From assembly GCF_048544455.1 (NCBI RefSeq), contig NC_133538.1, forward strand, positions 45,027,969 to 45,091,968: 64,000 bases of DNA, in the 5' to 3' direction. Shown here one piece after another: positions 23,118 to 38,100 of the stretch. Both the position numbers and the translations under genes were made by a program. How positions within the stretch are numbered: the stretch's first letter is position 1; each line of letters opens with the position of its first letter. Below the pieces are notes generated by a model that was given only the letters and a program-made list of their open reading frames with translations, did no database searches and was not told the DNA's origin. This DNA comes from Silene latifolia (lineage: Eukaryota; Streptophyta; Magnoliopsida; Caryophyllales; Caryophyllaceae).

Positions 23118-26100
23118 ATGGCTGCTCCTGCTTCTCTTTCATCATCTTCCCCTTCTTCAGGTAACTCTCCCTTTTCTTACAACTTACCACTTATATTTAT
23201 GTAAGACGGTCTTACTCAGATATTGTAAAACGGGTCCTATCAACAATTACCTTTTGGCCTTTATTAATTATGGGTCATTTCCATATTAGTGGGATCCGTT
23301 TTATACAATATTGATGTAAAACCACCTTTTCACTGCGCAATTTTCTGTACGTAGAAATAAGAGCAAAGCCACATCCATACCAGCAACATGACCATAAGCC
23401 AACACAAAATGGACCGAAAGGCGCTTTCGAAGCCCGTAAACTGAAGAGCGGTTTCTACGTGCGAGTCGACATGCCTGGCGTCCCAAACAACGGTGTTAAA
23501 GTTGTCAAGTACAATGAAACCCGTACTGTCACTATCTCTGGTAAAGCCCCATCTCTCTGGCCCGGGTTCGATTCCCCTGAGCCTCGAGTTTATGCTGGTT
23601 ATGTCGTCCTTGACCGAGACCCTTCCGACGTTAACTTTACTTCCGAGGTTCATAATGGTGTCTTTCGCTTGTTATTCTTTCCTCACTGTGACGGTTCTCT
23701 CCATTTTCTCTCCCCTCCTTGTCGCCGCAACTCTGACGCTGCTCAGCATGATGATGATTCAGGTCTTCTGAAAATGTTTTCTTCCTATGAATTTCGATGA
23801 ATTAATTTTTGTATGAGACGGTTTTACCGCGAGAGTTTGATAAATTAATTTGTTTATTGTAAGATTAAAAATGGTGGTGAACTAATTATTTTAATTGGAA
23901 TTTATAGGGGAAGATGGAGAAATTAAAATCTCTGCAGAAGACAATATTTCTTTCATTGTGCACTCTCCACTTGAGCCTTATGGTATGCTTTCTTCATTTT
24001 CAATGTTTGAAGTTTTGTCTTACATTTTCCAAGTCTCGACGCGATTTGAGACGTTTGAATAAAAATCAACCCATTGTGTATGAAATGAGATAAGAATATG
24101 CAAAGTCACAGTGTTAATTCGGTCTAAGGTTCATGGTTACGCGGTGTTAACCATATATTTATCCGCAGAATATAAGACATTTGTTTTGTATGTGGCTTCT
24201 AAAATCATCTAAATGGATAGGCACAAACTGTCTTGTGCAAGTACCAATCCAATTGGATAAAAAACCCGCATTTGGACCATTAGGGAAACCCTTCTCACTC
24301 CATGTTATTTCCATCGGTTCTTTAGCGGCTATAGCTGCAAGGCAACTCTGGCACTTCGTAGCACCCCTCTCACCAGGCTTATTATCCCCAGGTTTTTTGT
24401 TCTTTTGACTTCTTTTCCGTTTTTCACCCATGATAATCCTAAAACCCAAATATGAATGATATAGGAAATGAACAACTTAACAACGTACGTACATGCAGAG
24501 TATTATCTAAAACCCTAAACCCTAATAGGAATGAAAATTTAAAACAACAGATTGAGCTTCTAAAATCCTAAACCCTAATAAGAGGAGTGAAGTAGATGAT
24601 GTGGGATGATAAAGATAACAAAGAAGACGAAAAACAAACAGATGCATGAAAAAGAAAAAAAGATGATCGTCTTAAAACCCTAATGACGAAACACAAAATG
24701 AAAGTGAACATACCTGATGATGATGATGATAAAGAGAACGAAAGCGGGATGATAAGGGAAGGCAACGGAATCTGGGCGTCGGAAATTGGGCGACGGCCGG
24801 CAACGATAATGTAGAAAGCGAGGAAGAATTAACTCAGGATACCAACGGTTGAACTGGTGTTGCTTTATTGTGTACTTGTGTGTGTATGTGTTTGTAAATT
24901 AGTTTTTTATTAAGACAGACTATTGACAACGGGTTCTAAAAGGAAAACCGTTGTTATATGTTAATAACAACGGGTCAATAAAAGTCAACCGTTGTCAAAA
25001 CTTTATTACAACGGTTAAAATATACCCGTTGTAATATATTTTCACCAAATTTGCACCAAAATGAAATATGTCAAAAAAATCATTGACAACGGGTAGAGGT
25101 ACTACACCCGTTGTTGAAAGTATTAACAACGGGTAATTTAAATATAACCGTTGTTATTCTTGTTGAACCTTTTTTTTTTAAATTATCAGTAATTCCATTA
25201 CGGTCAAACATGTAACAATACATACCGTAATGTTGAATGAGAAGCACCATATCTTTGCAACATTATTCAAACAATTTCAACACCAAAGATCCACATCTAA
25301 TAATAAGATCAAGAAAATAAAACAACACCAGCATGCATGCATACTGCATATCTAAGCTACAGGATTTACCATGCCATGCAAATTTGGAAATTTTTATTTA
25401 ACAATGACCATTATTGATTTACCAATAAATTAAATCATCAAATTATTGGTCTGAAAATGTAACACCCCCATACTCCAAGTGCCTTACCAGGACCACTCAG
25501 GTATGAAGATATTACCATCTCGGTTACCCGAGGCATGATATTCATAAGACAATAACGAAACAACTTAAATGATATAACTTTTAGTGAAAAGTACAATTGA
25601 AACCAAATCCCACAATACGGGTACAAGTTCTTAAAACCAACTGTCTCTTTGAAATACTTTGAAATGTCATAAAACTAAAAGACTACAAATGAAGACTTCT
25701 ATCGTCGTGACGGTGGCACCTCCCACTATCCCGACTCAACTCAAACTCGCTCAATTCGCTCACCATCCCCGAATGGATCACCGCAGTTTACAAAACAACA
25801 ACCGAGGTCGACTAATCACACAACTCAATATATATCAACAATAAGATAAACAGACTGCTTAACCGTCACACACACAACCACACCAATTCCAACAATCTCA
25901 ATCACCGATCGTCCACCTTTGGACCCGATCCCCCGCGATGGGGGACCGCAGCCGTACCCACCAAATCCCCGCTCCTCATAACGAGCGATAACCCTGTCCA
26001 TTAATGTGCACATCCCCTTCCGTGGCGGGTTCTACAAAGGGCGAAACTAGGGCGTGAAGCCACTCCCGCAAGTGACCCCACTCAGCCGAGGACACGCCTC

Positions 26101-29100
26101 GAGAACCAGAGACAAACAATCACAATCAACAACCGTCACAATACAATTACTATATTATTCAATCAACCACAACACATCAACAATCATCCCATTATGGGAC
26201 TAATACCGAGTAGAAATCCTACCGGAAAGCACAACTATCGACGGTCTCTACAAATTTGAATCAAAAAGCTTCTTCTACGAACCCTCCTCCTATCATACAA
26301 CATACAAATGCTACCAAATCACAAACTACTCAAAAACCCCCAAATCCCTAGATTAGGGTTTAACCAACTTAAAGGAAAGACAACAAAAAGGGTACATAGA
26401 TCTTACCCTTGACGCAAGGATCTCAACGGTATAACAAACGATGAAAACCGACCTTCCAAACTCCGGGATTTGCTAACAATGCGATTAAGATGATGAACGT
26501 ACTTGCTTTCTCTCTTTGACAGTAAATTAGGTTTTGCAAAAGTGTTTAGCATAATGACGAAAAAGGTTATATATCTTAATCGCATAATTAACAAAACCCG
26601 AGAAAAACTCCCCGCAAACCAGCTACTCGATCGAGTACCCAAGGTACTCGATCGAGTACTCCCATACTCGATCGAGTATCCTAGTTACTCGATCGAGTAC
26701 CCAACAGGTCAGAAACTATTTTAAAACGCAACTCACCCTTACTCGACAGAGTAAGGCCTACTCGATAGAGTACCCAAAGACTCATAAATACGGAGTATTA
26801 CAGAAAATGACTCAAAATGTTGGTCGTCCATATCACTGTGTCCTGATGAACTATCTCAGGATCGGGGACGTTTCTTGGATGTCATAGTTTCTTCGTTAAC
26901 CCAAATACCTTCACCATGGTCATCACGCATATAGATGCTTTCAGTGTCCTCATGATCAGTGTCAACATCGTCGAAATAAGATACAGTGGTAGACTGATCC
27001 ATTCCCTCAAAAACGAGATCCTGATCATCATCACCATTATCGGATGGACTACTCCTTCTACTCCTTATAGACAGTACAACAGACGACTTCTTATCCATAG
27101 GATCGGTGACATAGAACACTTGTTTAGCTTGGGATGCCATTATGAAAGGATCATCCTTATTATTGCCAACCTTACCCAGATTGACCAACGTAAATCCCAT
27201 CTTATCCTTTCGGACACAATGGATGTTGTTATCAACCCAGTTACATCGAAACAAAGGCATTGTGAAATCAATGTAATCTAGTGCCAATATTTCTTGAATA
27301 ACACCATAATAAAGGCATTTTCCCCAAATAGGCTTTTTATCTTTATAAGTAGCAAAGTGCATTGCCTCAAATTCAGAACTCACACCACTATTTTGCATTG
27401 TGCTCAACTCATCTTGCTCGCGGGTGTAAAAAGTATATCCATTAATGGCAAAATCATTGTAAAAGGTGACCACGACATTTGGACCTAAACCAAGACGTAG
27501 TAACCCGGAGAGATGTCATCACCGGTTTGATCAAGACACACTCTAAGACAATATTCCTAAACCACTCTGCAAACGTCTTCGTATGCTCGTTCGCAATCCA
27601 CTTCTCGGTCTTATTTGGGTGATCGTATTTGAGCTCATCTTTGTGTTGTTGAATATAAGGTTGCACCTCATCTTCGTTGTTTAGCACATACGTGTGTGCT
27701 AAATGCAACATTTCACGCGTCACAATTTTTTCAACCCGGCCCCTAATACCTTTTCCGGTCATCCAGTCACTATGACGATTCTTAGGAACGCCAATCAACT
27801 CCTCAGGGGAGAGATGAGCGTAACAATATGAAAGAGCTTCGTCTAAAATAGCGCGTTCAGCAATACAACCTTCCGGACGATACCGATTAGATGTATAGTC
27901 CTTGTAGACTTTCATCCATCTTTCGAAAGGATACTGGTATCTCAAGTACACGGGCCCAAGGTACAAAATCTCCCTAACCAAGTGAATGGTGAGATGAATC
28001 ATGATAGTGAAGAAAGAGGGTGGAAAATACATTTCCAACTGACAAAGAGAGGTTACAACGAGGTCCTGCAATGAATCCGCGTCATCAGGATCGATGAATT
28101 TCTCGCATATGGACTGGAAGAAGAGACAGAATCTAGTTATAGCATATCTTACCTTTTCAGGTAAAATGGAACGAATAGCCACAGGTAGTAGTTGTTGCAT
28201 CAAAGTGTGACAATCATGTAACTTTAACCCGGTGAGTTTTAGGTCTTGCATCGACACTAGGCTTTTGATGTTCGACGAATAACCATTTGGCACTTTAATT
28301 CCATTCAAGCATGCACAGAACTCTTTTTTCTCATTCCGTGAAAGGGTATAAGCTGTTGGCGGTAAAAATGTACGATTACCTTTCTTCTGTGGTGCCAACT
28401 CTAGCCTAATACCCATCATTTTCATATCTTCCCTAGCTGCGGCGTTATCCTTTATTTTAACAGGAACATTCAGAAGGGTATTGATAATATTATCACAGAC
28501 ATTTTTCTCAATGTGCATGAAATCGAGGCAATGCCTGACCTCCAGGTCAGGCCAATATGGAAGTTTATCAAAAAATATGGATCTTTTCTTATACCCACGA
28601 GTAGACCATTTAGAGCCGCTCTTCTTCCCATAATCTATCTTAATATGCTTTACTTTCTGATAAAATTCATGCCCACTCAAAATTCTAGGAGGTTGACGAA
28701 GTTCTTGTCTTCCATTGAATGCTTTCTGCATCTTGCGATAACAATGGTCATGATACAAGAACCTCCTATTTCCCATATACACATACTTACGAGAAGACTT
28801 CAAGTATTTAGACTCGATATCCTCCCCACACAATGGACAAGCCTCTTTCCCATGAACTGTGTGCCCAGAAAGGTCGCCATAAGTTTGGATAGTCGATATT
28901 GTACACAATAACATCGCTTTCAAATTGAAAGTTTCGTTCTTATATGCATCAAATACTTCTATCCCACTATCCCACAACAATCGCAAATCATCTAGAAGAG
29001 GTTCCAAATATATACATCTATATCATTTCCAGGTTGTTTAGGGCCGGAAATTAACAACGACAATATCAAATAATTTCTTTTCATGCACACATATGGAGGT

Positions 29101-32100
29101 AAGTTATAAATAGCCAACACTACTGGCCAAGTACTATGTTGGCTACTCATGTTTTCGTGTGGGTTCATTCCATCAGTGGACAGCGCTAGACGTAAGTTTC
29201 TAGGTTCATTGCCGAACTCGGGATACTTAGCGTCGAACGATTTCCATTGCTTACCATCTGTCGGGTGTCTTAACTTTCTATCATTTAATCTTCCTGTTTC
29301 ATGCCAAGTTAACATTTTTGCATCATCGGGATTCGCATAAATCCTTATGACTCTTGGTATCAATGGAAAATACCACAACACCTTAGCCGGGATCCCTTCC
29401 TTATCCTTATAACGCTACTCCAAACATTTAGGGCAATTGGTTAAGTTTTGATATAATTTCCGATACAATATGCAATTATTTGAACATGCATGTATTTTCT
29501 CATATTTCATACCCACTCCTCTTATTAGTTTTTTCGCCTCATATGTCTTAACAGGTAGAACATTACCATCAGGAAGCAACTCCTTTATCAAGGCTAAAAA
29601 ACTAGTGAAACACGTGTCACTCACCCCATTTGCCCCCTTGATATTATACAACTACACCACAGCTGAAATTTTTGTGAACTTACAACCAGGATACAGAGGT
29701 GCTTCAGACTCACACAACTTCTCATACATGTTGTTAAGGTCATCCCAATTACTAGTGTCATCACCTACATCTTCAAAAGCAATCGACTCATCATCATTCT
29801 CTTCATTATCTATAGACCCAACATTCAACTTCTCTACTTCCAACTCAAAAAACTCGGCAAACTCAGGATCATCAATTAGCCTTTCGTGTACCTCAACATC
29901 ATCTTTTTCAGAGTTATTCTCTTCCTCTAATGATTCCCCATGAAAAATTCAACGTGTATAGGATCGACTAAATCTCCACTTTTCTAGGTGTATTTTAACG
30001 TCCGGAAAAGCCATATAGCTAATATTACCACATCTTTCACAAGGACATGCAATACTAGAAGAACCTTTCAAATTGTTCGAAACGAATTCATAAAATTCAG
30101 CTAAACCATCCTTGTAGGTGCGGTCACTCATATTTGCATCAATCATCCAAGTTCAAGTCATTATTCTACATTCGTAATAATAGGCAACTAATTCAGAAAA
30201 TACAATAATAGGCAAACAAATAAACGAAATTTAGGAAAGCAATTAAGCTAAATTATTAACAAATTAGATAATAACCCAAAAAATCCTATATCTATAAAAG
30301 TTGCTAAGAAACATATATATACCTGATTGATAAACACGACGAGGGAGAGAAGAAGGTGACAACAGTGACGGAGATGAAGACAGAGAGACGATCAGGGAGG
30401 AATGGAGGATGATATAGTAGCAGTATTAGCTTGTGTTTGTGTTTTGTAGCGTATAGCAGAATAAAGCAATCTGTTATTCTTAAGATTTTCATAACATTAA
30501 TAACAACGGTTATTGAGTCTACAACCGTTGTTAAAAAGTATTAAAAACGGGTTCTAATATAACCGTTGTGATTACTTTTCACTAATTTGGCGCCAAATTA
30601 TTAACAACGGTTAAAATTTAGCCGTTGTTATTAGTTTTTATATTAACAACGGTTTTTCAAGTATGACCCGTTGTTAAAACCAATAACAACGGTTAACAAC
30701 ACAGAACCATTGTAATTAAGTTTGGTAAAATTCGCGGAATTAATTCTACAACGTATTTTGATGATTTTCGTGAATAAGCGTTGTTAAAGGGCCGTTGTGG
30801 TTGCCTGTATTTGTAGTAGTGTTTGGGTTAAAAAAGTCCAAAATAAATTTGGTTATAAACTTGTCTCTTTGAGATCCGACCATGGAACCGAATTTGAGAA
30901 TTTGTCATTTGAGTCTTGTTGCAATGAGCACGGTATTAGCCACAATTTTTCGGCCGCAAGAACCCCTCAACAAAATGGGGTTGTGGAACGAATGAGTCGA
31001 ACTCTTGAAAATATGGCTAGGACCATGCTCATCAGCTCTAAAGTGCCAAGAAACTTTTGGGCCGAAGCCGTTAATGTTGGAGTAAGTGTCCCCGACAATA
31101 ATGCGATCACAATTGTAGATCATGATGATCACATATTTAAATCTCATATTTAAGAATACAAGAGGAAAAGTAATATTTTACAGTCAACTGGTCCACGCAT
31201 ATCGGTAATGATTGGCTGACTAGAGTTTGACATTATTGTCGTGCGACGGTGGTGACCAGTTGATCCCCTAAGGTCATACCTATAGGGTAATACTCTTAAT
31301 TGATTATTTAATTAATCGTATGCTGATACGGGTTAATTAAATTCCTTAAAATTGACGAGTGATTTTGTGAGTAAAATTACGTGTCTTATTGTAATTTGAT
31401 TAAATAAGATTCGATCTAAGTAATCGAATTGTTTTATTACTTAAATTAATTTATTGTTTATGAAACAATTAAAAATAGAATGAATAATTTATTATAAATA
31501 CAAGATGTTGTAGTTTATAATCATATGACCCATTTTGGTACAAGTAATTATTAATTAATTACTAGTTTTTTTTGTATGTGACATATTTTATTAATATGAT
31601 GATTTTAATGTGTTAAAAATGCATTATAATGTAACATGTCACATATGTCACTATTGACAAATGACAAAAATAAATGGACCACCATGTTATATGGGTGACC
31701 GAAATTGGAGGGGTTTTAGGGTTGTTTTTGATTCAATTATTTTATTCTACAAACACAATCATAACCCTAGGGTGTAGGCATGCAAGCCTAAACATCTTGA
31801 GAAGCACAAACCTAAAACTAGGATTGCATGCCTAGTCTCTTGTGAAGAGCAAAAATGAAAAGCATTGGGCATGCTACCCAAGGCTATTATTTCGGCCAAC
31901 CATAAGAAATAGAAGGAGTTTTCTCTTCTATTATTATTCATTCATTCTACAACTCATATTGTATGTGATTTTTGAGTGTGCTAAAAATTACTCTACACTT
32001 TGTGAAAGAATAAGAGAGCAAAATATCACAAAATACCTCCTCTTGACCGAAATACATCAAGAGCAAATACAAATTATTTTGTGTCATTTTAAGGGTAGTT

Positions 32101-35100
32101 TTATTAATACTAGTATCATATTAATTAAACTATTAAGGGTATTATCTTGGCACAATCCTTGGGGAGAGATTCTAAACTTGAATCTTATTCTTCCATTGTT
32201 GGAAAGCTCAAGAACTAACAAGTAGGAGATCTTGTTGGTCCCCAAAATCCGAAACACCAATGTAATAAGTGACGATTTCTTCTCTACTTTGTTTTATGTT
32301 TGCATGCATAAGATCTTGTATTTATTTTATAACCAAATAAATTAATTCATATATGAATATGTATACTAATGAGATTAATGAATTCTAACTGTTAACACAT
32401 CTTGTTACATCTACAATCGTGTCATGATTAGAAAAATCATTAAGAAAACTCCTTATGAATTACTACGAGGAAGAAAACCTAACATCTCACACTTAAAATG
32501 TTTTGGTAGTAAATGCTTTGTGCACAATAATGAAAAAGATAACCTAGGCAAATTTGATGCTCGTAGTGATGAAGGTGTTTTTGTTGGTTATTCCGATCAT
32601 AGTAAAGCTTACAAAGTGTATAACAAGAGAACCATGAAAATGGAGGAAAGCATTCATGTAATATTTGACGAATCTAGTCTCTTTGTTTCAAACACTCAGG
32701 TTAATGATGAAGAAGATGATGAGAACGATGACTTCGAAATTGGAATAATACGTCATGACATGGATCAAGTAGTGGAAGAAGCTGAGCAACAGTTGGAGCC
32801 ACTATTGCTTGAGGAGGCTGGCCAAAATCCAGGGGGAACTAACCCTCCCTCATCTCAAAATGGAGCTAGCTCATCCCAGGGGAATGAGGAGTGCAGTGAA
32901 CCAACCACTAACCAAATTGAAATCAATCCACAAACACCCTCACAAAATATTCCCCATGCAACAGTCACTGCCACTGTTGCATCAGAACCAAACGAAACAA
33001 TCGAGGCCTCTAACACTCTTGTTCCAAAGAAATGGAAGCATCAAGGTTCCCATCCTTTATCAAATCTAACCAGTGACCTTACCTCTGGAATCAAAACCAG
33101 ATCATCACTCCAAAATCACTGTGCTTTTGAAGCTTTCATATCACAAATTGAACCCATTAATATCACAATGGCATTAACCGACGAATATTGGGTCACGGCT
33201 ATGCAAGAAGAATTGGAGCAATTTGAGAGGAATAAGGTATGACATCTGGTCCCTAGACCATCTCAACGTACTGTAATTGGTACGAGTTGGGTCTATCGCA
33301 ATAAGCTTGATGATGTTGGAGAAATCGTAAGGAATAAAGCTAGATTAGTGGTACAAGGGTTTAATCAACAAGAGGGGATTGACTACGATGAAACCTTTGC
33401 ACCAGTAGCTAGGCTTGAAGCCATTAGAATGCTCATAGCTTTTGTATCTCATATTGGCATAAAACTTTTTCAAATGGATGTTAAAACCGCTTTCTTAAAT
33501 GGCTATCTTGAAGAAGAACTTTTTGTCGAACAACCTCCGGGCTTTATAAACAATGAGTTCCCTAATCACGTATTTAAACTTAACAAAGCACTTTATGGTT
33601 TAAAACAGGCTTCCCGAGCTTGGTATGATAGACTTTCAAAATTCCTGTTAGAAAATGGTTTTCTACGTGGTTCGGTCGATAAAACATTGTTTATCAAGTC
33701 ACAGTCAGAGGAATTGTTGCTTGCGCAAGTATATGTCGATGACATTATTTTTGGTGCAACTAACAACACTCTTTATAAGTACTTTTCAGATCTTATGACT
33801 TCTGAGTTTGAAATGAGCATGATGGGAGAACTTGGATTCTTCCTTGGTCTCCAAATTAAGCAAGATGAAAAAGGAATCATGATCCACCAATAAAAGTACT
33901 TAAAGGAAATGATAAGTAAGTTTGGGTTAACTAGCTCGAATCCTATGCCTACACCTATGATTGCCAAGCTTAATCTTGACAAAGACCAAAATGGTAAGAG
34001 TGTTAGTGAAAAGGTGTATCGAGGTATGATCGGTTCATTGCTTTATTTAACCGCTAGTCGACCCGACATACAATTTAGTGTGTGTGTGTATGCGCTCGTT
34101 TCCAATCAAATACTAAGGAATCACATTTCAAAGCCGTTAAACGGATTTTTAGGTATTTGATTGGAACGCAAGGTTTATACCTTTGGTACCCAACTCATTA
34201 TGACATTGATCTTGTAGGATTTTCGGATGCGGATTATGCCGGGAGCTCGTTGGATAGAAAAAGCACCTCGGGTATTCCGACCTTCTTAGGACCGTGCCTC
34301 ATCTCATGGGCATCCAAGAAATAAAATACCGTTGCTCTATCCTCGATCGAAAGTGAGTATGTAAGTGCCGCTCTTTGTGTGCTCAAATTCTTTGGGTACG
34401 ACAACAATTGCGTGATTACGGTCTTATTTTCGAAACTACTCCCATATTTTGCGATAATACAAGTGCCATTAACATCTCGAAAAATCCAATACAACATTCT
34501 AGGACGAAACACATTGATATAAGGTATCATTTTTTACGAGATCAAGTCGAAAAAGGAAATATATGTCTAACCTTTTGTAGAACGAAAAATCAAATTGCGG
34601 ACATTTTTACAAAACCGTTAAAAAGGGAACAATTCGTAAAATTTCGGTTGGAAATTGGTTTGTTAGGCGACATGTAACACGAGTTAAAATTATCTTTCTC
34701 ACATGATTGACTAGAGATAAAAGATGTATACATGTTTTCAAGTTTAAAAATGTCAAATTTATCATATGTCAAGTGTGTCGAAAAAATTACATTGTAACTC
34801 CACACTTTGCACTAGAATTATTACATTGAGCCTTACAATCACTTTATGTCATATCAAGCTAATCCTACTCTAGCCGCCCCCTATGCCATCATTTCTCACA
34901 TTTAAACTCCTCCTCACCTATTAACCACTCCCTTTTTAAATCCAACCGTCCCTCAATAAATCTTCCATGTAATAACCCCACTTTTCCATTTACCCACAAA
35001 CTTTCCTTCAAATTTCAAAATAATTCAGCCTCTTTCATCTCCCTAAACCGTCAAGCCCATCACCCTCAAAATGGCTCCCAAAAAATCAATCAGTAGAAAA

Positions 35101-38100
35101 ATTCAAAATCTTAGAAACTCCTTCAACCCAAAATACATTGCCCAACAAAAAATGGTCACCAAATCCGCTGCAAACATTCAAAAATCCGACAAACCCACCC
35201 CGTCTCCTACCAAGCCTCCAACAGTTAAGCCCAGTGTTGTACGAAAGAAATCCATGGCTACAAAAGGAAGAGGCCGTGGTAGAGGAGGCCGTGGTGGATT
35301 AAAACGAAGTCCTCCAATCTCCTTGATGTTGGACTCAAATGTTGATGTTGATTCCGAAAAAGATGAGCCCACAATCAAACAAATGGCAAGCAAAATCAAC
35401 AAAGACAAAGTGATTGATGATGATGTGATTGTTGATGATGTTGTTGAAGAGGAAAACGAAAATGAGGTTGAAGATGAGGTTGTTGTGAATGAAAAAGAAT
35501 CAGAAAAAGAAAGTGAGAAGGATGTTGAGGAAAATGAAATTGAAAAGAATGAGGAAGAAAAAATGAGTGAAAAAGATGAGGAAAAAGAAAAAGAAAGTGA
35601 ACTAGAAAATGAAAAGGGAACCGTGAGTGAGAAAGATGCTGCAAAAATTGATTCTCAAAATCAAAATTCAGAACAATAAGTCATTCATGAAGAAGAGGTC
35701 ATTCCCAACATTGAAAACTCCAATGAACCCAACAATGACGACAAGGTTGCCGATGAATTTGACCCTCTCTCCACCGAAAACCCCAAAACAAAATCCCAAA
35801 TCAAAATCACCAAATTGTTTGTTGATGATGATGATGATATTATCATTGAAACTCCCACCAAACCAAAAGCAAAATCTAAGGCCGATATCAAAAGAAAGAG
35901 GGAATCCAAGCCAAAGGCGGCTAAAAAGCCGAGGTACCCATAGAAGAAGGAGGTGGTCTTTCCAACGGAAGATGATGATGTTATTGAGGATAAAATCTCT
36001 CTCAATACTTGCATGGAGTTGATGGTCACCACTCATGATGAGGCATTCAAAAATGATGTTCTTGCTCATCTCAACTCTCTCGACCTTCCGGATGACACCC
36101 TCAAGCTATGTCAAGGCATGCTTGCATGTTGCTTCCACAGTGGGAGACGATACAAGAAAATATGGTATGATTCTTCCCCGGCTTTTGCATTCTTCAAAGC
36201 TGCTGTTTTTGGTCAGGGTTGGTTTAGTCTCCTCGACAAATACTCTCCTTATTACATGTCGGAGTTAATCCAGTTTTATGCAACAGTCAAGGTTGACGTT
36301 GCATCAGGAACTCTCTCGGCATTTATAAACCAAAAACCCTTTGTCTTGACCATTGACCAACTTGCCTCTTACCTTGAGGTTGAAGCCGTGGGTCTTACCA
36401 CCTTTCCTAAGACTACTTGGGGTGATGTTGATAAAAATATGGCTAGTGAGGTTGTGAGAACCCTTCGACCCGACAATGAAAATGGACCCACCAACATATA
36501 TTCCCATGAACTTCAAGGCCCCCACCGTTTCACCTTTAACCTTGTTCACCGAGCCATTTTACCAAGTAATAACAGTAGGGGACGATGCTCTCTCCTTGAT
36601 ATGCTTCTTGTTCACCACATTATCAAACGTCGTCCCATCAACCTTCCCCAACTCATCTTTCACCGTATCCATGAGATTGCCCCCGACCTTCAAAAGGGGA
36701 AATTTGACAAGAAAATGGTGATTCCATATGGTATGTGGTTGTCCATTATCTTCATGAAAAGGAAGATAGTTATGAAAGGTAGCCCCGGTATTGAAAAACT
36801 CAGTGATGACATGACCATGGGTTTGCTTTCTCAAATGACTTTGGCTATTAGCAATGGGAAATTGAATCGCAAGTACTCGGGTAGAGCTAAAACTGGTGCA
36901 ACAGTTGGCTCAACTGTTGAAATGGGTGCTGTACTTGCTAAGTTGGACAAGCTTATGAACATGGTGTCCAAATTGGTTGTGACAATGAGACTCTTAAGGA
37001 AGAAGTTGCTGAGCTCAAAACCATAAATGAAGATCTCATTGAGCGTGTGCAAGCTCTTGGTGGTAATGCGTCCGATGATGAATAAGGCATCCGTACCTAC
37101 CCTTGTCCCCCTAACCTTTTGGCTCTTTGTTTTTAACTCTTATGCAAATTATGGGCTGTTTTTTTCTCTTGTTTTGAACATTTGTTTTTGGTTTAATTAT
37201 GTACTGCTTGAACATGTTTATGTCCTTCTCTTGATGATGTCAAGAGGGGGAAGTAGTTAAATTATGTGTTTATGTGTTAAGTAACAAATCTTCGGCTAAC
37301 GTTCACCGTGAAATTGTCTTAGCTATGATGATTAGAAGTTCTACTTAGGCCAAACATGTTGACCCCCACTCACCTTGATCATGTTTATTTGATGCTCTTA
37401 TTATTTGGTTCAAAGACCGACTCACCATGGGCTTAGGGGGAACTTCACACATATTTAAAACTTGCCATCATCAAAGGGGGAATTTGTTAGAACACACTTG
37501 ATTGATGATGCCAAGTTTCATTGTAATTTAATTGTTTGTCTCTTAGTTAAATGTTTAGCAAATTGAAGCATCCAATGATAGATCAAAGAAGTTCAAAGAT
37601 GATCAAGATGAAAGACAAGTCAAGCATGCCCATTGTCTAGAAAGAATGTTGTAAACGAGGTAGTTAAACATATCCTCTTTAAGTATAAGTGATTGCAAAA
37701 CCGTGCAACAGTTCCTGTGACTGTTGCACCAAGGTTTCTGGTACTAACGTATGGAGAATTTTCGGAAAAATTCACAAGTGTTTGAAATTCTTTAAAAAGC
37801 TTTTCTATGTTCAAGAGGAACATTATTTCAGAACTGAAGAACAAAAAGAATATGCTTGCAAATTAATTTAAAGATGTCAATCCTATTAATGCAAGTTGTT
37901 TTCCATGCTAAAAATGGGTCTTATGTTTTTTCCATTTGTGGCAAAATTGTGAGTTCCCATAAATTTTATGGAAAACACTCCTTTGCTTCTGAAAAATGCA
38001 GCCACCTTGAGCCTCACAAATTTGATTGTTGTTTTATAATTTTAAATGAAAATGCATACTACAAACCTATGGATTTTAGATTAAAGAAGTGTTAAGACCC

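Larger units (their letters stand above)
24159..30821 (-). mobile_element. CACTA transposon, minus strand, left end missing
   Basis: The right terminus at 30821 reads CACTACTACAAATACAGG on the minus strand. Just inside are ACAACGG/CCGTTGT motifs, then a TNP2 gene (30146 down to 26856). Past a solo LTR (25458-26802) there is a second array of the same motifs (24920-25165) and a TNP1-like first exon (24159-24449). No matching CACTA terminus exists to the left before the HSP20-like exon 3 at 23982. The right flank (30822 on) is Copia integrase sequence, so the element inserted into the SIRE-like copy. The lost left end and the lost 5' half of that Copia element fit one large deletion. Left boundary is approximate. 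Confidence 0.8.

Noticed and set aside
24500-24590. Telomere-like AAACCCTAA repeats
   Set aside because: There are only scattered single units in the leader of a transposon gene, with no tandem array.
35396-35644. Minus-strand His/Phe-rich ORF
   Set aside because: It is the complement of the Glu/Lys-rich stretch of the third SIRE ORF, so its odd composition is an artefact.
35071-37085. Calling the third SIRE ORF an envelope gene
   Set aside because: No signal peptide, transmembrane helix or fusion-type segment is visible. The globular part looks like a plant transposon-associated domain instead.
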